DNA from: Phylloscopus collybita
Lineage: Eukaryota > Chordata > Aves > Passeriformes > Phylloscopidae
Length of the DNA stretch: 64,000 bases
Direction: 5' to 3'
Assembly: GCA_027886175.1 (NCBI GenBank)
Contig: JAJNNQ010000026.1
Location: 11,508,001-11,572,000, forward strand
Each line of letters opens with the position of its first letter. Positions within the stretch are counted from its first letter, which is position 1. Positions 36,964 through 50,228 of this stretch are shown one piece after another. The notes under the pieces are model-generated. The model was not told where the DNA came from. It saw only the letters and a list, made by a program, of their open reading frames with translations, and did not search any database. The translations under genes and the position numbers were made by a program.

Positions 36964-39110
36964 AATTACAGTGGAGCTTTCAAAATGACTTCAGCTTCAA
37001 ATCCTCTGACTAAGAAAGATATCTGAGTTTGCTATTGTAATGCAGAAATTGTCCCACAGGATCAAATTATTGGATTTGGATTTGTTATAAGATTACAAAG
37101 AAGAAACCTCCTGCCAGGATCAGAGTGCTGCAAAATATTTGCATTCCTAAAACATTGTGGATTGCCTAGGTGGAGCTTCTATCAAGCATTAAGCCCCTTC
37201 TGAGCTCTCTAACTGATGCTGCCTTTGGGAAGACTGTCATTCAGTTCCTAACCCTACTGGAAATTTGCGTGGCCGACAGGCACAGCATGGGATTACTTGC
37301 CCACCATGTGGCCACGGGCACTGGCAAGTGCTCAAATATGCATTATTGCCTGCAGGTTTTGGTTCTCCAGATCTACTGTGCTTGTCCACAGCTTCACAAC
37401 TCAGCAGGACAGTAAGTTCTGAGGACTGTGTGATTCAGGCAAAGGGAAAGGGAAGAGCAGACCTTTACAGTGGCATGTAAACATGCAGAAGGCACAGTGC
37501 TGAACTGCACCTAAAAGTTACACCCACAAAGTAAATGTACTGATAGAAGCATCAAAGCAGGTAAGCAGCCTCACCCGGGTTAACGCAACCCTACGATTAG
37601 AAAAAGGTAATAATTCATGTGTTACGTATTTATGCATTCTATATATATTTGCATGTAGCAATGACTTCTGGCTAGGTTTCTTAAGGAAGATATATTTTAA
37701 AGAAGGGGTATAATTTTGAAATATATTATGTAATAAATAAAACGTTGTGATTGAAGGAATTTAATATTAGAAATTATCAATTATTCTGCTGTTTAACTTG
37801 GTTTCAAGTTGTACCCGTTCAAATTGCCACCAAAGGGCGTTCAGGAGTCCTGGCTACAGCTGGGGGCTATCAGTACCCCTCAGTGTGGCACACTCCATGT
37901 CACACAGCATGGGAACAACCATGTATTATTGTTGTATACAACCAATAATAACTTACGGCCCAACGCTCCCACCTATCCTGCAGTTTCATCTGGCCTTCCT
38001 CAGTAGCGTTTTTGGTTTTCCTTTTCTTTTATTTGGCTAATAAAGGCATCTTAAAACTACTTAAAAATTGCACTATTTCACATTGCAGTGCAATTAGATA
38101 ATATTAAATTAAAATGGCCTAATGAGATGATAGATAAAGATACTCATCTTTTATGTTTCTATATTAGGTCAGGATGCAACACTACTTCATGCTGTAGATT
38201 ATGATAAAATTACTTATTGTATTGGAGAGAAATTTACAGGAATATCCCATCAGAGAAAAAAAACCCTTTGGAATGCTACAAACTGCTTACACAGGGGGGT
38301 TACCTGCTTAGCATTATTGATTTTCCAATCAATATAGCAAGTATATTACACAAGGCTGTGTGCAGTCAAGGCTTTAGCATGGTTTAGATCTGTTTACACT
38401 GGTTTAGCTGTCAGCAAGGCAGCAGATGGATGTTTCCTTCCCAGCACAGCTGAAACTGATGAAGATCCAGCACCTTGTCATCATCCAGCAGCAGGTTACT
38501 GCACCAACACCTGTTGTGTAGGTGCTCTTTGCCTCATCCCCTTGGATGCTTCACTGGAGGTTGCTTGCCAGGCTCGCTGGCACCAGGGACCTGTTTGGGG
38601 TCAGTCTGGCAGAACTGTGGCAGTAAAATGGCCTTTTGCAAATGGTCAGTAATAAAGGGCTGGGGAGAAATAATGACTCTGAATGGAGCAAATGTTTGCA
38701 AACTTAATTTGTGCTTATGGTGTAAATGTATAGTCATAAAGCAAACAGATAAAAATAGTTCCAAGTCGATGTAAGAGAAACCACACACAAAAATTGAACT
38801 TCTTTGGTTAATAGTGCATGAAATAAGTCCATATAGCTCCTGTGTGTAGGAAAGAGATCCTGAAGGGGATTTTACGTGACTTGCCTGCTGAAAGCTCTGC
38901 AGTCATCAGGGCACAGCACTTAGATCTGCATTTTACACATGATCACTTTGAGCTGGGATATCAAAATCCCCACATTCTGAGGCTTTCTTCCATATTTTAT
39001 CTTTATTTCTAATATTGTTTCTCATATATATGTGCAGAACTTCTCTATTAGCCCCTTTCTCTGTGAAAGTGTATGTGTTCTGCTGCCTGACCAATAGGAG
39101 CTACTGCTAT

Positions 39111-39160
39111 ACTCCTATATACTCCTATATACTCCTATATTATAGGAGCTTCTCCTATAA
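39111..39160. repeat. ACTCCTATAT decamer repeat running into nested palindrome
   Basis: Three exact copies of ACTCCTATAT (39111-39140) are followed at once by TATAGGAGCTTCTCCTATAA, whose halves complement the decamer and each other. It can fold into alternative hairpins. Confidence 0.8.
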
Positions 39161-42100
39161 TATGCAGAAGTAACTGCATATTATTTCCTCATCAGTAATT
39201 TACAAATTTATTCCTCTATTTTCAGTTTATCCAGAATTTGTATGACTACCAGAATTCTTTCAGACATTAAAATCTTCTGAAACATATTTTTGACACTAGA
39301 TTAATTTTTCTACTATTTCAGGGACCTGACATATTTTCAATGTAATCCAAATTATTGCCAGTCATAAATAAATTCATTAGGAATGCCACTGAGTTTAGCA
39401 CATGTCTTTGTCTTACTTCCACCAAGGTCATGTCAAGGTGAATTTGCATCTGTCTTTTTTTTTCTTTCCTCCCCTCACTTTCAGTGTGTTTTGGAAGGAA
39501 TAAGCATGACATGTGGTATCAATATTCAAATGATAACAAGGAAAAGAGATTATAAAAAAAGAAAGCATGCAATTTTATCAGGCTTTAGAACAGGTATCAT
39601 GTTACCTGCACTGTGCCAAAACCAGTTCTTTTTGCATTTGAATTCAGGTCAGGTACAGCCTAGGATGCTCAAAATGTGAAAAAATAATGCACTTAATAAA
39701 AGCAGAAAGTACAGGCATACATACACTGCCTATGATTTTCATCTGTGGATGTTCAGGTAGAAGATCTTTTGTACAGAGGAAGTCCTAAAGGAAGTGAAAA
39801 TCTTTCATTCAGTAGAATTGTACCATATGGACCTATGAATACATTTTTCTTTTTCCTTTTTAATTTATATATAATCCTGCCTGGGATTAAATATAATTCT
39901 GACAATAAACTACAATTATATTTGTTTGGGAAATGATGCTTAACTGCTGGAGCAGAGACATCTAACAAGAAAACATGTTCTGGCTCCTGAAATGTGCTCC
40001 CAGTATCTACCACTTTCAGTATGAATCCAAATAAATAAAAACCACTGTGCTTTTTCTGCTAAACGGCTTTGGAATTTTCCCTTGAATATTGTTAATGGTA
40101 TGGAAACTACTGAGATCAATATTTTGCATATTGCCCATACCTTTGATTGTTAAACCTTATTTATAAACTTCTGGGAACTGTATTATTACATTGTCAAAGG
40201 ATACTTCTCTGGGACTGTAAGCCTCAGGAAAAGGGCTTAGGTGATATGCTGTTTGCCTACCCACCTTGTCAGACCTTCTCTAATAACTTTTGAATCTATA
40301 AATTCAATTCAGTTACATTTAGCTCAGAAACAGAAAACTTCAGGCTATGAAATTCCTCCAAGTTTTAAGCAACATAACAGCTCAGTAAAGGAAAGACTGC
40401 TTCCTTCAAATTACTACTGTGACTGAAAGGCTGCTGCCTGAGCTCAAAGGTTATTTATTATGTTGAGTTTGCTGGCAGCCAGCACATGCTCAGCTCAAAA
40501 GCAGCCACATCATCTTGGTTCTCACCCAGCTGGTAGCTGGGAGGCAGAAAGGGGCTGTGGGCACTGGGGGAAGGGAAGATTGATGATGGGCAGTGAACCT
40601 GAGGTGTGGACATGGGGAAAGCATGAGGAATGGGACACAGATCCAAAAAAGCCAGGGCTTTTCATTTCTTAAGAGTAGAACTTGATCTCTGCTTGGGAGT
40701 GACTAGAGTCAAAAGCAACACATAAAAATTGAGCAGACTGAAGTGAGCTTAGCACCAAAGGGGATTCTTAGTATAACCAGCACAAGAGTCACCATTTCAA
40801 CAAATTTTCTTTATCTTAGTTTATCTTCTTTTCCTTAAGCATCCAGTTCACTACATACAATAGTCAGGATTTCACTACTGAGAACAGCTTGGTAATCTGA
40901 TGCCAGACTACTGTCATTGTTTCTGTTACCATTGATAGCACAAATATTTCTATTTGAAGCATGCTTACTTCTATAACAAGCATGCTATAGTTACAGCTCC
41001 CAGTGTTTTGTCTTATGCCAGAGAATCCATTGCAAGTGATGGACTTGATGGGTTATATGAAGAAAGTTTTGTTTGCACTAGTAGCTATCATTTTGCAATA
41101 ATAAAGTACTACTAATAAAGGAATGGTCAGTACTCAGAGTGCCCAGTTTGATTTGAGATTTGAGAAAGCCCTATTAAAGATATCTGAAGATGATGTTCCT
41201 ACTTTATAGCCAGAAGAACTAAAACATATGAAATGCATTTTTTCCAATGCTACAAAGCTGTTTGAAACAGATTCTGAGTTAAATATGTCTCCATTAACTT
41301 ACTATTGAACCTTTATTTAAAAAGTGTACTAAATGCACTTCCTAAAATTTGAGTCTCCTTACTCCAAGATGACAAAAAAACCCCAACAAAATAGAGCTTT
41401 TTTTTTTTGCTTTCCAGCAGTCCTGAAAAGCTCGTGTATGTGTAGAATCCAAATTCCTGCAGTTCCTCAGAAGTCCCACGGTTACTGCAGGAGCTTGTTT
41501 TACCATAGGTTTACCCATCAATAGGAAAACTTCAGTTAAGGGAAAATTTTGGTGTGGGTGTCATGGTATCAGACTGTGCAGAATCAAACACAACAGTTTC
41601 AGATTAAGGAAGATAAGAGATGAAAGCTCAAGTTCATGTGACACCCCATCACACTAAGGAGAGGTCAAACTTTACAATGACATTATAGGCTGTTGGTAAG
41701 GATTCTGCTGGAGAGTAGAGCTAGGCCCAAGGTGGCAGGGTAATTTTGGCTTTACTGGCCTCAATTTGTTTGCTTTTTTCTGACAGCTGGACATACAGAA
41801 GGTGCAGGAACTTCCACAGCTGCACTGCCTGCTATCTGTCTGTCATACGGTGTAGCTCCTGCAGAAGCCACACATGAGCTATGTGTTGCCTATGCCTGCT
41901 TTAAAGGTTGGAAGTAGGAGCACATTTTGTTTAGTTGGTTCACACAACAGGGACTGTTACTAGTTTGTTAATCCCTTTGAGACCCATACTGCCTTCTTGC
42001 TGGCACCAACAGAGGGGAAAGAGAAAATTAACTGTAACTTCTTCCACTCAGTCCCTAATAATAAGGATTTGGTTGTTTCCACCTACAGCATTGAAGAAGA

Positions 42101-42171
42101 GAGCCATGGCAAAACAATTAGTCCAGTAAGATGCATCCCATTTCCTTCTCATTCTTTCCTTAGAGCTTTTC

Positions 42172-42662
42172 TGTGGGTGGTGGGTTGACCCTGGGCAGCC
42201 ACTAAACACACACCCAGTTTCTCTCTGAGGTGGGATGGGGGAGACAATCGAAAGGGCAAAAGCAAGAAAAAGGCATGGGTCAAAATAAAGGCAGTTTCAT
42301 AAGGCAATGAAAGAAAAAAGGATGAGGAAAAACAAGTAAGTGACGGAAAGGCACTCACCACCTCCCATGAGCAGACTGATGCCCAGCCAGTCTGCAAGCA
42401 ATGGAAACTTTGCAAAACCTCCCCCCCAGTTGATAACTGGGCATGATGTTACACAGCGTGCAGAACCTCTTTGGTCAGCTCATGTCAGCCTACGTGCTGT
42501 GGGGGCAGAGTGAGAAACAGAGAAGGCCTTGATGCTGTGCGAACACTGCTCAGCAGTAGCTTAAACACGGGTGTGTTATCAACACTGCTTTGGTCACAAA
42601 TCTAAAACACAACACCACTCAGCCTGCTGTGAGGAAAATTAACCCCCTCTCAACCAGACACA
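42172..42662 (-). mobile_element. Solo LTR of an avian endogenous retrovirus (ERVL-type)
   Basis: Read on the minus strand it begins TGTGTCTGGTTGAGAGGGGG, then TTAATTTTCCTCACAGCAGG, and ends near the GGGTCAACCCACC block. This matches, with many changes, the long LTRs common in bird genomes. No internal retroviral genes flank it, so it is a solo LTR. I found no clear target-site duplication; exact ends are uncertain by a few bases. Confidence 0.7.
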
Positions 42663-43884
42663 ATATACTACCAGAGGCTACAGGAAACCAAGGGCACTTT
42701 ATCCTTCAAGGAAACACTAATGTGGAAGTTAAACATACTTCAGCTTAGGTGCACTGATCTAACATTTTTATTGTTCTTATTTTATTGAGCGACTATGTAG
42801 AACTAGAGTGAAAGTAAGACAGAATCAAGTGATAAGAAGTTAGCAGCAAGGGCGTCCATATTCTGTAGTAAGAGTGATTGTGAATGCATCATCCCCATGC
42901 TTCTAGTCTTGTTTCTGCATCTTCTGTGAGGCCAAAGTCACAGTCACCTTCTCCTTGATACTTCATCCAGCTAAAAGCACTGTAGGGGTTTGACAATAAA
43001 ATTTTTGAGGTCTGGTAGTAAGGGCTTAAAAAATATTTTTTCTTCAGCAGTCAGAGCTTAAGTCTCTTCTATATATGGCATTAACAATAGGAATTTGACT
43101 CAGGATAGTATTTTTTTCCCCGAGTCGTACTGGCAATATTGTAGCCTGAAGTATAAAAAGATTTTGGTCAGTTCTTTTTTTAGGCTGACTGAAATTTGAC
43201 TGAGTGTAATTTTTTATGGGTTGATCGACAGAGCTAGTAAAGCTAAGTGATAATTTTAGTAAAACTTTAATATAGAAGTTTTCCTAAAGATGGGGAAATA
43301 TTCTGCCTTGCATTATAGATAGAAAACCTGCTCTCCAAAGAACTAGAACCATGCAGGACAATAGAACTTCTGGTTTCTGCTCTCATTAAACCATCTGGCT
43401 TTCTTTTAAAATTCAGAGTTGCTCAACTTCTTCAGCATTGTGAGCCAGCAGCCAATGCTGTCATTTCCTATTTGGCTGTAAATACAGTTCTGGAATCTAG
43501 ATAATTTAGAATTTTGCCACTGAGGCACAGATGGAGTAAGGAAATAATAAAATTAGGGTGGAAATAAGAAAACCAGAACTTCAGCAACATATTGAGGCTC
43601 TCAGCATAGGAGTTCTCAGGTTTTTCTAAATCTAATTCTACCATAGTTACACAAAATCATTCACAGGCAGGAGGGATTTAGCTCTTGGATCACTTGTTTC
43701 TTTTGTTAGCACAGCTCCTCATATTCTAACAAACTGAGTTCCAGTGAATTCCTCTGCTGGAACTTTCCTCTGGACCATAGCATACACTAGCTGTAAATGA
43801 CACAATATTCATCAAAAATGCCTTTTTGTCCCTATTTTTTACCATTTATCCCCTCCCCCAAATCATTTATCCTCCCAGCTAACA

Positions 43885-44745
43885 AATCCAAATGTATTTA
43901 GCCTCTCCTCATAGGATCATAAGAATGGCTGCATTAGACAACACCAGAGGTCCAATGAGCACATGATTAAAAAGTATCTGAAAAAGGCAAGGAGATAGCA
44001 GTAATCCCTTCTGTATGCCTCCTCATCTTCCAGTAATCTGAGTACTGCAGGCTTGCTAAAACAGTGCCAGGATTTTGTATTTAAAAGTTGTTAATGTATT
44101 TATATTTTGCCATTCTGATTTTCTGGGTTTTGGTTATTCAATCCTGAACATTGCTGTAATCCTTACTATATGGACATGGAGATGGGGTAACTAGAACTGA
44201 AAGCAACATGCAAGTAGTGGACTGCGTTATAAATGTGTTTTACATTATGTTTTCTTATCCTTTTCCTAAAAAAGTACATTTTTCTTGTGTTATTAATCAC
44301 TTCTGAGCACTGAACCTTTGTTCAGAGAACTACTCAGAGTGACTGCAAGGCTTTTTCCTGCTTGACACTAGCTCTTAGAATTTGTCATGTCTGTATGTTT
44401 TTACCCCTTGTACATTACGCTGCTTTGTGCTTTGGAACATTGCTTTTCAACCACACCACTCACACACTGTCATGGAACCCTCTTGCAGTACTTTTCAATC
44501 AGCTTTAGATTGGAATTACTAAATATGTTCTTCAAACATTGTCACATCATCATTCATGCCTTTTCCCAGTTCATTTTTGAACTGTGAACAGCTCAGTGTT
44601 AGATATGAATCCTTGTGGGATAACACAAGGATTCTTTTCTGTCATGAAAACTCACGGTTTACTTTTGTCTTTTAACTGGTAAGCCCATGAACTGAGGGTC
44701 CTTCTTTTGCCATATAGAATAACAGAGACATGGGAAAATAGGTCC
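43885..44745 (-). mobile_element. Ancient amniote CR1 LINE, highly diverged
   Basis: Collinear but degraded matches to old CR1 elements shared by birds, turtles and crocodilians, in reverse: GCCTCTCCTCATAGGATCAT, GGGGTAACTAGAACTGAAAG, TTCAGAGAACTACTCAGAGTGACTG and TCTTTTAACTGGTAAGCCCATGAACTG. The order agrees with the reverse-transcriptase to 3'UTR layout. A further related piece may continue at 44.80-44.95 kb. Confidence 0.55.
44607..44634. repeat. Perfect 11-bp inverted repeat with 6-nt loop
   Basis: GAATCCTTGTG and CACAAGGATTC flank GGATAA. It lies inside the ancient CR1 copy. Confidence 0.8.
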
Positions 44746-47700
44746 GGAAAGAAAAACAAGAAATCTAATTTCTCATCAAGTTAATGCTACCTTACCTACA
44801 AAACTTCTGACAGAGGTTTATCTGATCTTTTCTTAAAAATATGTAATTGTAGCCCTAGTTCGTGCCTGAGATGTTTTGGTTTTCTGAAACTCTTTTCCCA
44901 GAGAGTTTTCTGTCAACAAAAGACGTGTTTTTCTAACTGTAACCTTTGTTTACATTCCTTCCCCTAGGAGGGACTACTTCTTGATGTCCCTCTGACTTGA
45001 CCAATGTGATTGAAGAAGTTTGTCTTTCTTGCACCAATTGAGTTGTTCTCTGTAGAATAGTATAAAAAAAAAAAATTACCAAAAATAAACAAAGTCATTG
45101 TCAGCCTTCTGAAGTCAAAGTCTGTGTCGTTGTGATCTTCAACAGCTTCATCTAATGATTTGAATTCTAGTCTATGATTACACAGTATCTTCAGACAACT
45201 GATGATGTAATTGTCTTCATCACTCAAAGGCTTTCCCATATATACATCTCACTTGGTAAAACTGGTGTTTGCTATTCCTTGCTGTATGTCTCCTACCCCA
45301 AGATGATTTATTGAGGCCCTTATGAACATTTGCTGTTGAAAACATTTGTAATAGGGCATTACAGTCTGATTGGCTAGGAGCAACACTAAAGAATAATACA
45401 TATTCTCTCTATATAAATTATGTACATTGTATAGACCTGTCATCAAATACTGTTCTGTAGCTGTGGCTTGTATTTAGGATGGATTCTGCCAGTACAGTGG
45501 TATAAAACTTACTATATCCAAGGAAAAAGTTGAAAACCTAAGAGTAGAACTCAGTGTGGTTCAGGTTATCTTTTTGGCACAATTCTGTTTCTTCTGTGGG
45601 AATGAATTTAACAGCAGAAAGCTATCAGAGAGTTTAGCTGTATTCTCCTTTATATGCTTCAAGGGTAAACAAAGAAACATCTTTCCTTTTTCATTACATG
45701 CTACTCTTTTCCAGTGGATTCTACTGCAAAGTTTAGAATTACTTAATTTGCAAAAACTTTAACAACTGGCAAGGAAACACAGTGGATGGAATATGATGGT
45801 GCTAGAGTAAGAATGCCAACAATGCAGGAAGACTGAAACCATCTATACCAATGAATACAAGGAAACTCAGTTACACTGACTGTGCAGCTCCTAAGGATGA
45901 AATTTTAGGCTGCTATATTCAGAATTACAGTTTATGCTTTCTCCCTAATTATGGGCAACTTCTACATTTTTGGAATTCAAGGCTTTCTCTAAAGCTCTGC
46001 TTTGGAGGTATTGGCTTGCCTTCTAAACCAGATGTCATACCGTTTCTCAAATGTGAACACAAAGGCATTCATTAATAGTATCCACTGGCTTTTTTATTAT
46101 TTTTTTTCTGTCAAACTGAAGACAGCCCACAATACTGCATGCTGTTCCCCAAATGCAATAAGCTTGTGCATCTTGTTTCACAATTCACAGGGAGTAAGTG
46201 GATATCCTAAGAAAGACATACATGTGGTTATACTGCTTCAGCAATAAGGTTGAGGTATAGAGGCATAATGATGAACTCTAGCACAGTGAGCAACACAGAA
46301 TTATTTCATTTTAATTCATTCACTTTAATCACTATTATCTCACATTAAATAAAAACTATTTTACTTCGCTGCCTCCCACTGTTTTTTAGTTGCTGAATTC
46401 TGAATTATCTTGATTTTGTCAAGTAAGTGTTCATACTTACTAGTCTGTAAAGAGGAGATAGGGAATACCTTTTGCAAGGGTATATTTCCCTTAATATGGA
46501 GTAAAGCAGTACAGACTATTCTGGGACCAGGTTCTTGAATTATGCTCAAGAAAAGCAGCACAAGGCTCCTGGTTTAGTACTATTTTGATTAGGGTACTAT
46601 AAAAATGAATTTTAAAACCCTCATCAAAACAGAGCTAGCCAAATAATTATATCATGAGCGCAGAAGTCAGCACTCCCTTCTTTCATTATGAGCATGCTCT
46701 CTAGATTTACTGTAAAATCTTGATAGAGCCCCTTAGTTATGTACTTTGTTTTTTAAACCAGTATAACGTTAATATTTTTACTATAGGGGTTTAGAAGTTA
46801 ATTGACATAAAAGATTCCAAAATTCAGAGTTTTACTGGGAATCATAATGTATGAACTTACAACCAATTGGGGATTTGCTAATCTATCCCTATTAGAAATC
46901 CTCTGGTATGCTGTCTCACTTTCATTAGGCTCTTCACACTCACACTAATATGTTTAAAAATCCCAAGTATATCTCTACACATTTTGGAATAGGTCTGTTA
47001 GTTTTTCTCTACTTATGTAGAGATGATAATACAGTACATATGAGACCTGTATTCATCCTAAGGTTTCCCTACTTGTATCCCCTGGAATTCTGAGAGCCAT
47101 CCTTCCACACTGAAATGAAGCAACAATGGCTTTAAATATGACAGACAGAGGTCAACACTGAGTGTATATGTTTATTAATATCCACTCAAGATCTACTGGA
47201 AAAAAAAATGCTATCTTGATCCCTAAGAATCAAAAATTTCCCATTAGATTAACAAGTAAAAGCTTAGAAAGGGAGCAAGTTAAGAAAAGGCTCTGCTACT
47301 TCCAAATGTGGCCCAGAAAAATAAAAAATCCCACCACCTATCTTTTGGTCTCACTAACAAATGAAGAGAGAATTCTAAGAGATTGCCCATGGAATGAAAC
47401 AAGATAGAAAGAAAATAGGAATGTATTTTAAGTGCAAGGCAATCTACAAAGAAGAACAATGTTCTATATGTATCCCTTTCTTGATATCAATGTGTTAAAA
47501 ACCAAATTTTTCTTTTTTACATTAGAAATTCATGTCTTATCTGTGTTGGAGAATTGTTTAGAGATCTGGTGAGGATACTTAATTCCTCAGCTTTCAGTCT
47601 TGCTCAATATATCTTTCACCTCCAGTGAAACTTAACCACAGTGACTTGAGATTTGGAAGAAATGGTGATTCCAATGAGTGACAACGTGGCATCTTCATGT

Positions 47701-48574
47701 AGGCTGGCAGGCTGAAAAAAGTCTTGGCTGCAATCTGCAAGCCCAGAATTTTCTGTTTTCTTTGCTAGGGCTACTCCAACTTTCTCCATCAGCTCAATTA
47801 AGAAATGACATGGCACTGCATATTAAAAATGTTATAGTAATTTCTCTTCTGACCAGAAATGAATTGGTAAACACTTGGTAAAGAATTGGTAAAACACTTT
47901 AAAAGAAAACATGAATGCTTCTAAATATGCATTACTGGTATCACAGCTGTTCTACTAACTTGGAAGAGCAATGGAAATGTCAGAGTATTTTTCTGTCTCT
48001 TTCTCTCAAACAATTTGCTGTGGCTGCTCTGTAAATGGCTTCCTGCTGCTGCTTCTCCTCTGGGAATCACCTGGAGGGGAGATGCCAGGCAGATGTTTTC
48101 CAGCAGGTCTGACACCCTGTGCCCACATAAAGTTTTTTTCCACCTTTATGAACTTGAAGCAGAACCCTGTCGTATACTCCAGTCTGAAGAAGAAACAAAT
48201 GTGCTCATTTCCATCTTTTAACCATGAATCAATAAAACTTTTGCACAAATGAGATGGTAGCCTTATTCTTCCCAACGTCTCAGCTGGCCTGTGCTTGAAG
48301 CTGTTTACCTGGTTCTACGATTTTAGTGGCTTTTGTGTGGCCAACATGCGGGTTCAGAGAGTAGAAGTGGGGCTGTGTCACGAGAGGAGGAATCAGGGCA
48401 CAGATCACGTTCAGTGTTTTTCACAACCAGCTTTGTACCAGTCCAGCTTCCACTGGCAGGGCTCACGAGGGGAATGAGAAGAGCATGGCTTGATTAGTCC
48501 AGCAAAATCAAGGCTGTGTGGGGATGAGACTCTGTCTATAAATACTCTAGGCAGGGGTGCACACAGGAGAGCGG

Positions 48575-48800
48575 GAAAGGCTACTTCAGGACAGTATTTG
48601 CACAGGAAGAAAAGATGGACGTGGTACTGGTCACAAGGAAATGTAGGTTTGACATTTTTAAAAGGCTTCCAGCTGTTAGAGAGGTTTCTCTCGGACAGCC
48701 TCCCAGTAGCAGCAGTGAGGGCCAAAAAATTTACTGGCAAAGCACAATTAATTTACAGAAGAAAGGATAAAACGGCTGCTTGCAACACTAGGGAGCTGTG
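48575..48800 (+). mobile_element. Ancient CR1 LINE 3' fragment
   Basis: TTTGCACAGGAAGAAAAGAT, GGACAGCCTCCCAGTAGCAG and GTGAGGGCCAAAAAATTTAC follow the order of the old amniote CR1 3' region. Strongly diverged. Confidence 0.5.
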
Positions 48801-49914
48801 TACAGTATAGGGTGGAGGGGAAGTTATGCTGCCTTGGCTTACAAGTGCCAGGTTACCATAACGGGGGTGCTCTTAGCCCTCTCTCACCAGCACTTATAAT
48901 TATAATAAAAGACTGTCTTGTCAGTACATTGTAAAATTGAAAGAGTAAAAAAAAAAAACACCTCAGTGGTGAAAATGGGCAATAATGTCTATTTTTCTTG
49001 GTCAAAGAGGGCAATGAAAACTACTTGAAGGGTTTGCTATTACCAACAGCAAAGCAGTCCATATTCCTATTGATGTTAAAACTGGCAAAATACATCCCGG
49101 TAAAATAACCTTCTACAGATAAGTTTTCTTTTTTATGTCCTTGTCCCTTTCTTCTCAGTGTTGGTTTTGATTACTGGGTGACCAAAGATGTGAACACTTT
49201 GCAAAATTTAAACGGTCAGCTCTAATTTTAGTAAATGTCTCTAACGTTGACACTGAAAGATCGATAGTGTTCTTCCTCCTGTTCAGGAAAATTGCCAGCT
49301 CATGATCAGTCCTTGCTCAAAAAGATCCACATCTGCAACTGCAAGGCAAAGCACTTGCAGTTCTCTGGAAAATATTACTTTGGTAAAGGAGTGATGAAGT
49401 TTTCTGAGAATTTCAGTTGCTAGCTACCTGTCCCAAGGGAAATTCTGAATCATCTATTGCCTTCTGGAAGAACTAATCACCTCAAAATGGTTACACTCCT
49501 GCCTTTCCCTGAGAAACCAACTTCTGGCTATGACCTCATGACTTAGCTATGCACTAGTAATCATATATAGCACCGTACCTTATCGTGCAGTTGACACCTC
49601 CCTGTGCTTTGTCAGCAATGACAGCTTCTCATCAGCTCCTCTACCCCTCCCATCCAGCATGTGGAAAAACTTTCCATTGTGGTAAGTAATACTGGCAGAG
49701 CAGGTGATGAACTGAGATCGTTTCTGTATATGGAGAGATGCCATTTTTACTTTCTCCTCCTCTAATTTAATTCTGCTTCATTCACTTGCTGCGGGCAGGA
49801 GTAAGCTAAGGTTGAATACACAAGGTGGGGATTGTCCCTTGCTTCTAGAGCGGGATGTAACCTGCAGGCTGTATAAGGTCACGTCAAGGCTGACCTTACA
49901 CTCCCTTCAACTCC

Positions 49915-50228
49915 CTCAAAGGAAGCTGTAGGTGCAGGTCAGCCTCTTCTCCCAGAGAGCAAGGGACAGGATGAGAAGAGATCCTGTCAAGGTGCACCAC
50001 GGAAGGTTTACCTTGGACATTAGGAAGAATTTCCTTGCAGACAGGGTCATGAGACATCGGACTGGACTGCCTGGAGAGGCGGTGGAAGTCACTTCTCCGA
50101 AGATGTTTAGGTAAAGAATGGACATGGCACTTAGTGCCACGGTCCATAGTTGACATGGTAGTGTTTGGTCATAGACTGGATTCAATCTGAGAGGCCTTTT
50201 CCAACCTACTTGATTCCGTGTGACTCTT
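49915..50228 (+). mobile_element. CR1 LINE 3' fragment upstream of CDK19
   Basis: TTGGACATTAGGAAGAATTT, CCTGGAGAGGCGGTGGAAGT and CCTTTTCCAACCTACTTGAT are diagnostic of the CR1 3' region. It ends about 300 bp before the CpG island. Confidence 0.9.

Larger units (their letters stand above)
33157..42171. other. Intergenic DNA
   Basis: AT-rich; apart from the possible LTR at 33.6-34.1 kb it has a TA/CA microsatellite at 36920-36963 and an ACTCCTATAT repeat at 39111-39160. No gene can be supported. Confidence 0.5.
42663..49914. other. Intergenic DNA, right part
   Basis: Besides the two ancient CR1 copies I see no gene. An AATAAA at 48229-48234 has no transcript I can tie to it. Confidence 0.5.

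Noticed and set aside
44964..45239. Minus-strand frame with an exon-like look (MGKPLSDEDNYIISCLKILC and on)
   Set aside because: No family recognised and the flanking frames do not join by convincing splice sites; it borders ancient CR1 sequence and is probably chance or repeat-derived. A protein search would settle it.
48015..48234. Short plus-strand frame followed by AATAAA, resembling a gene 3' end
   Set aside because: No recognised domain, no upstream exon and AATAAA is frequent in AT-rich DNA.
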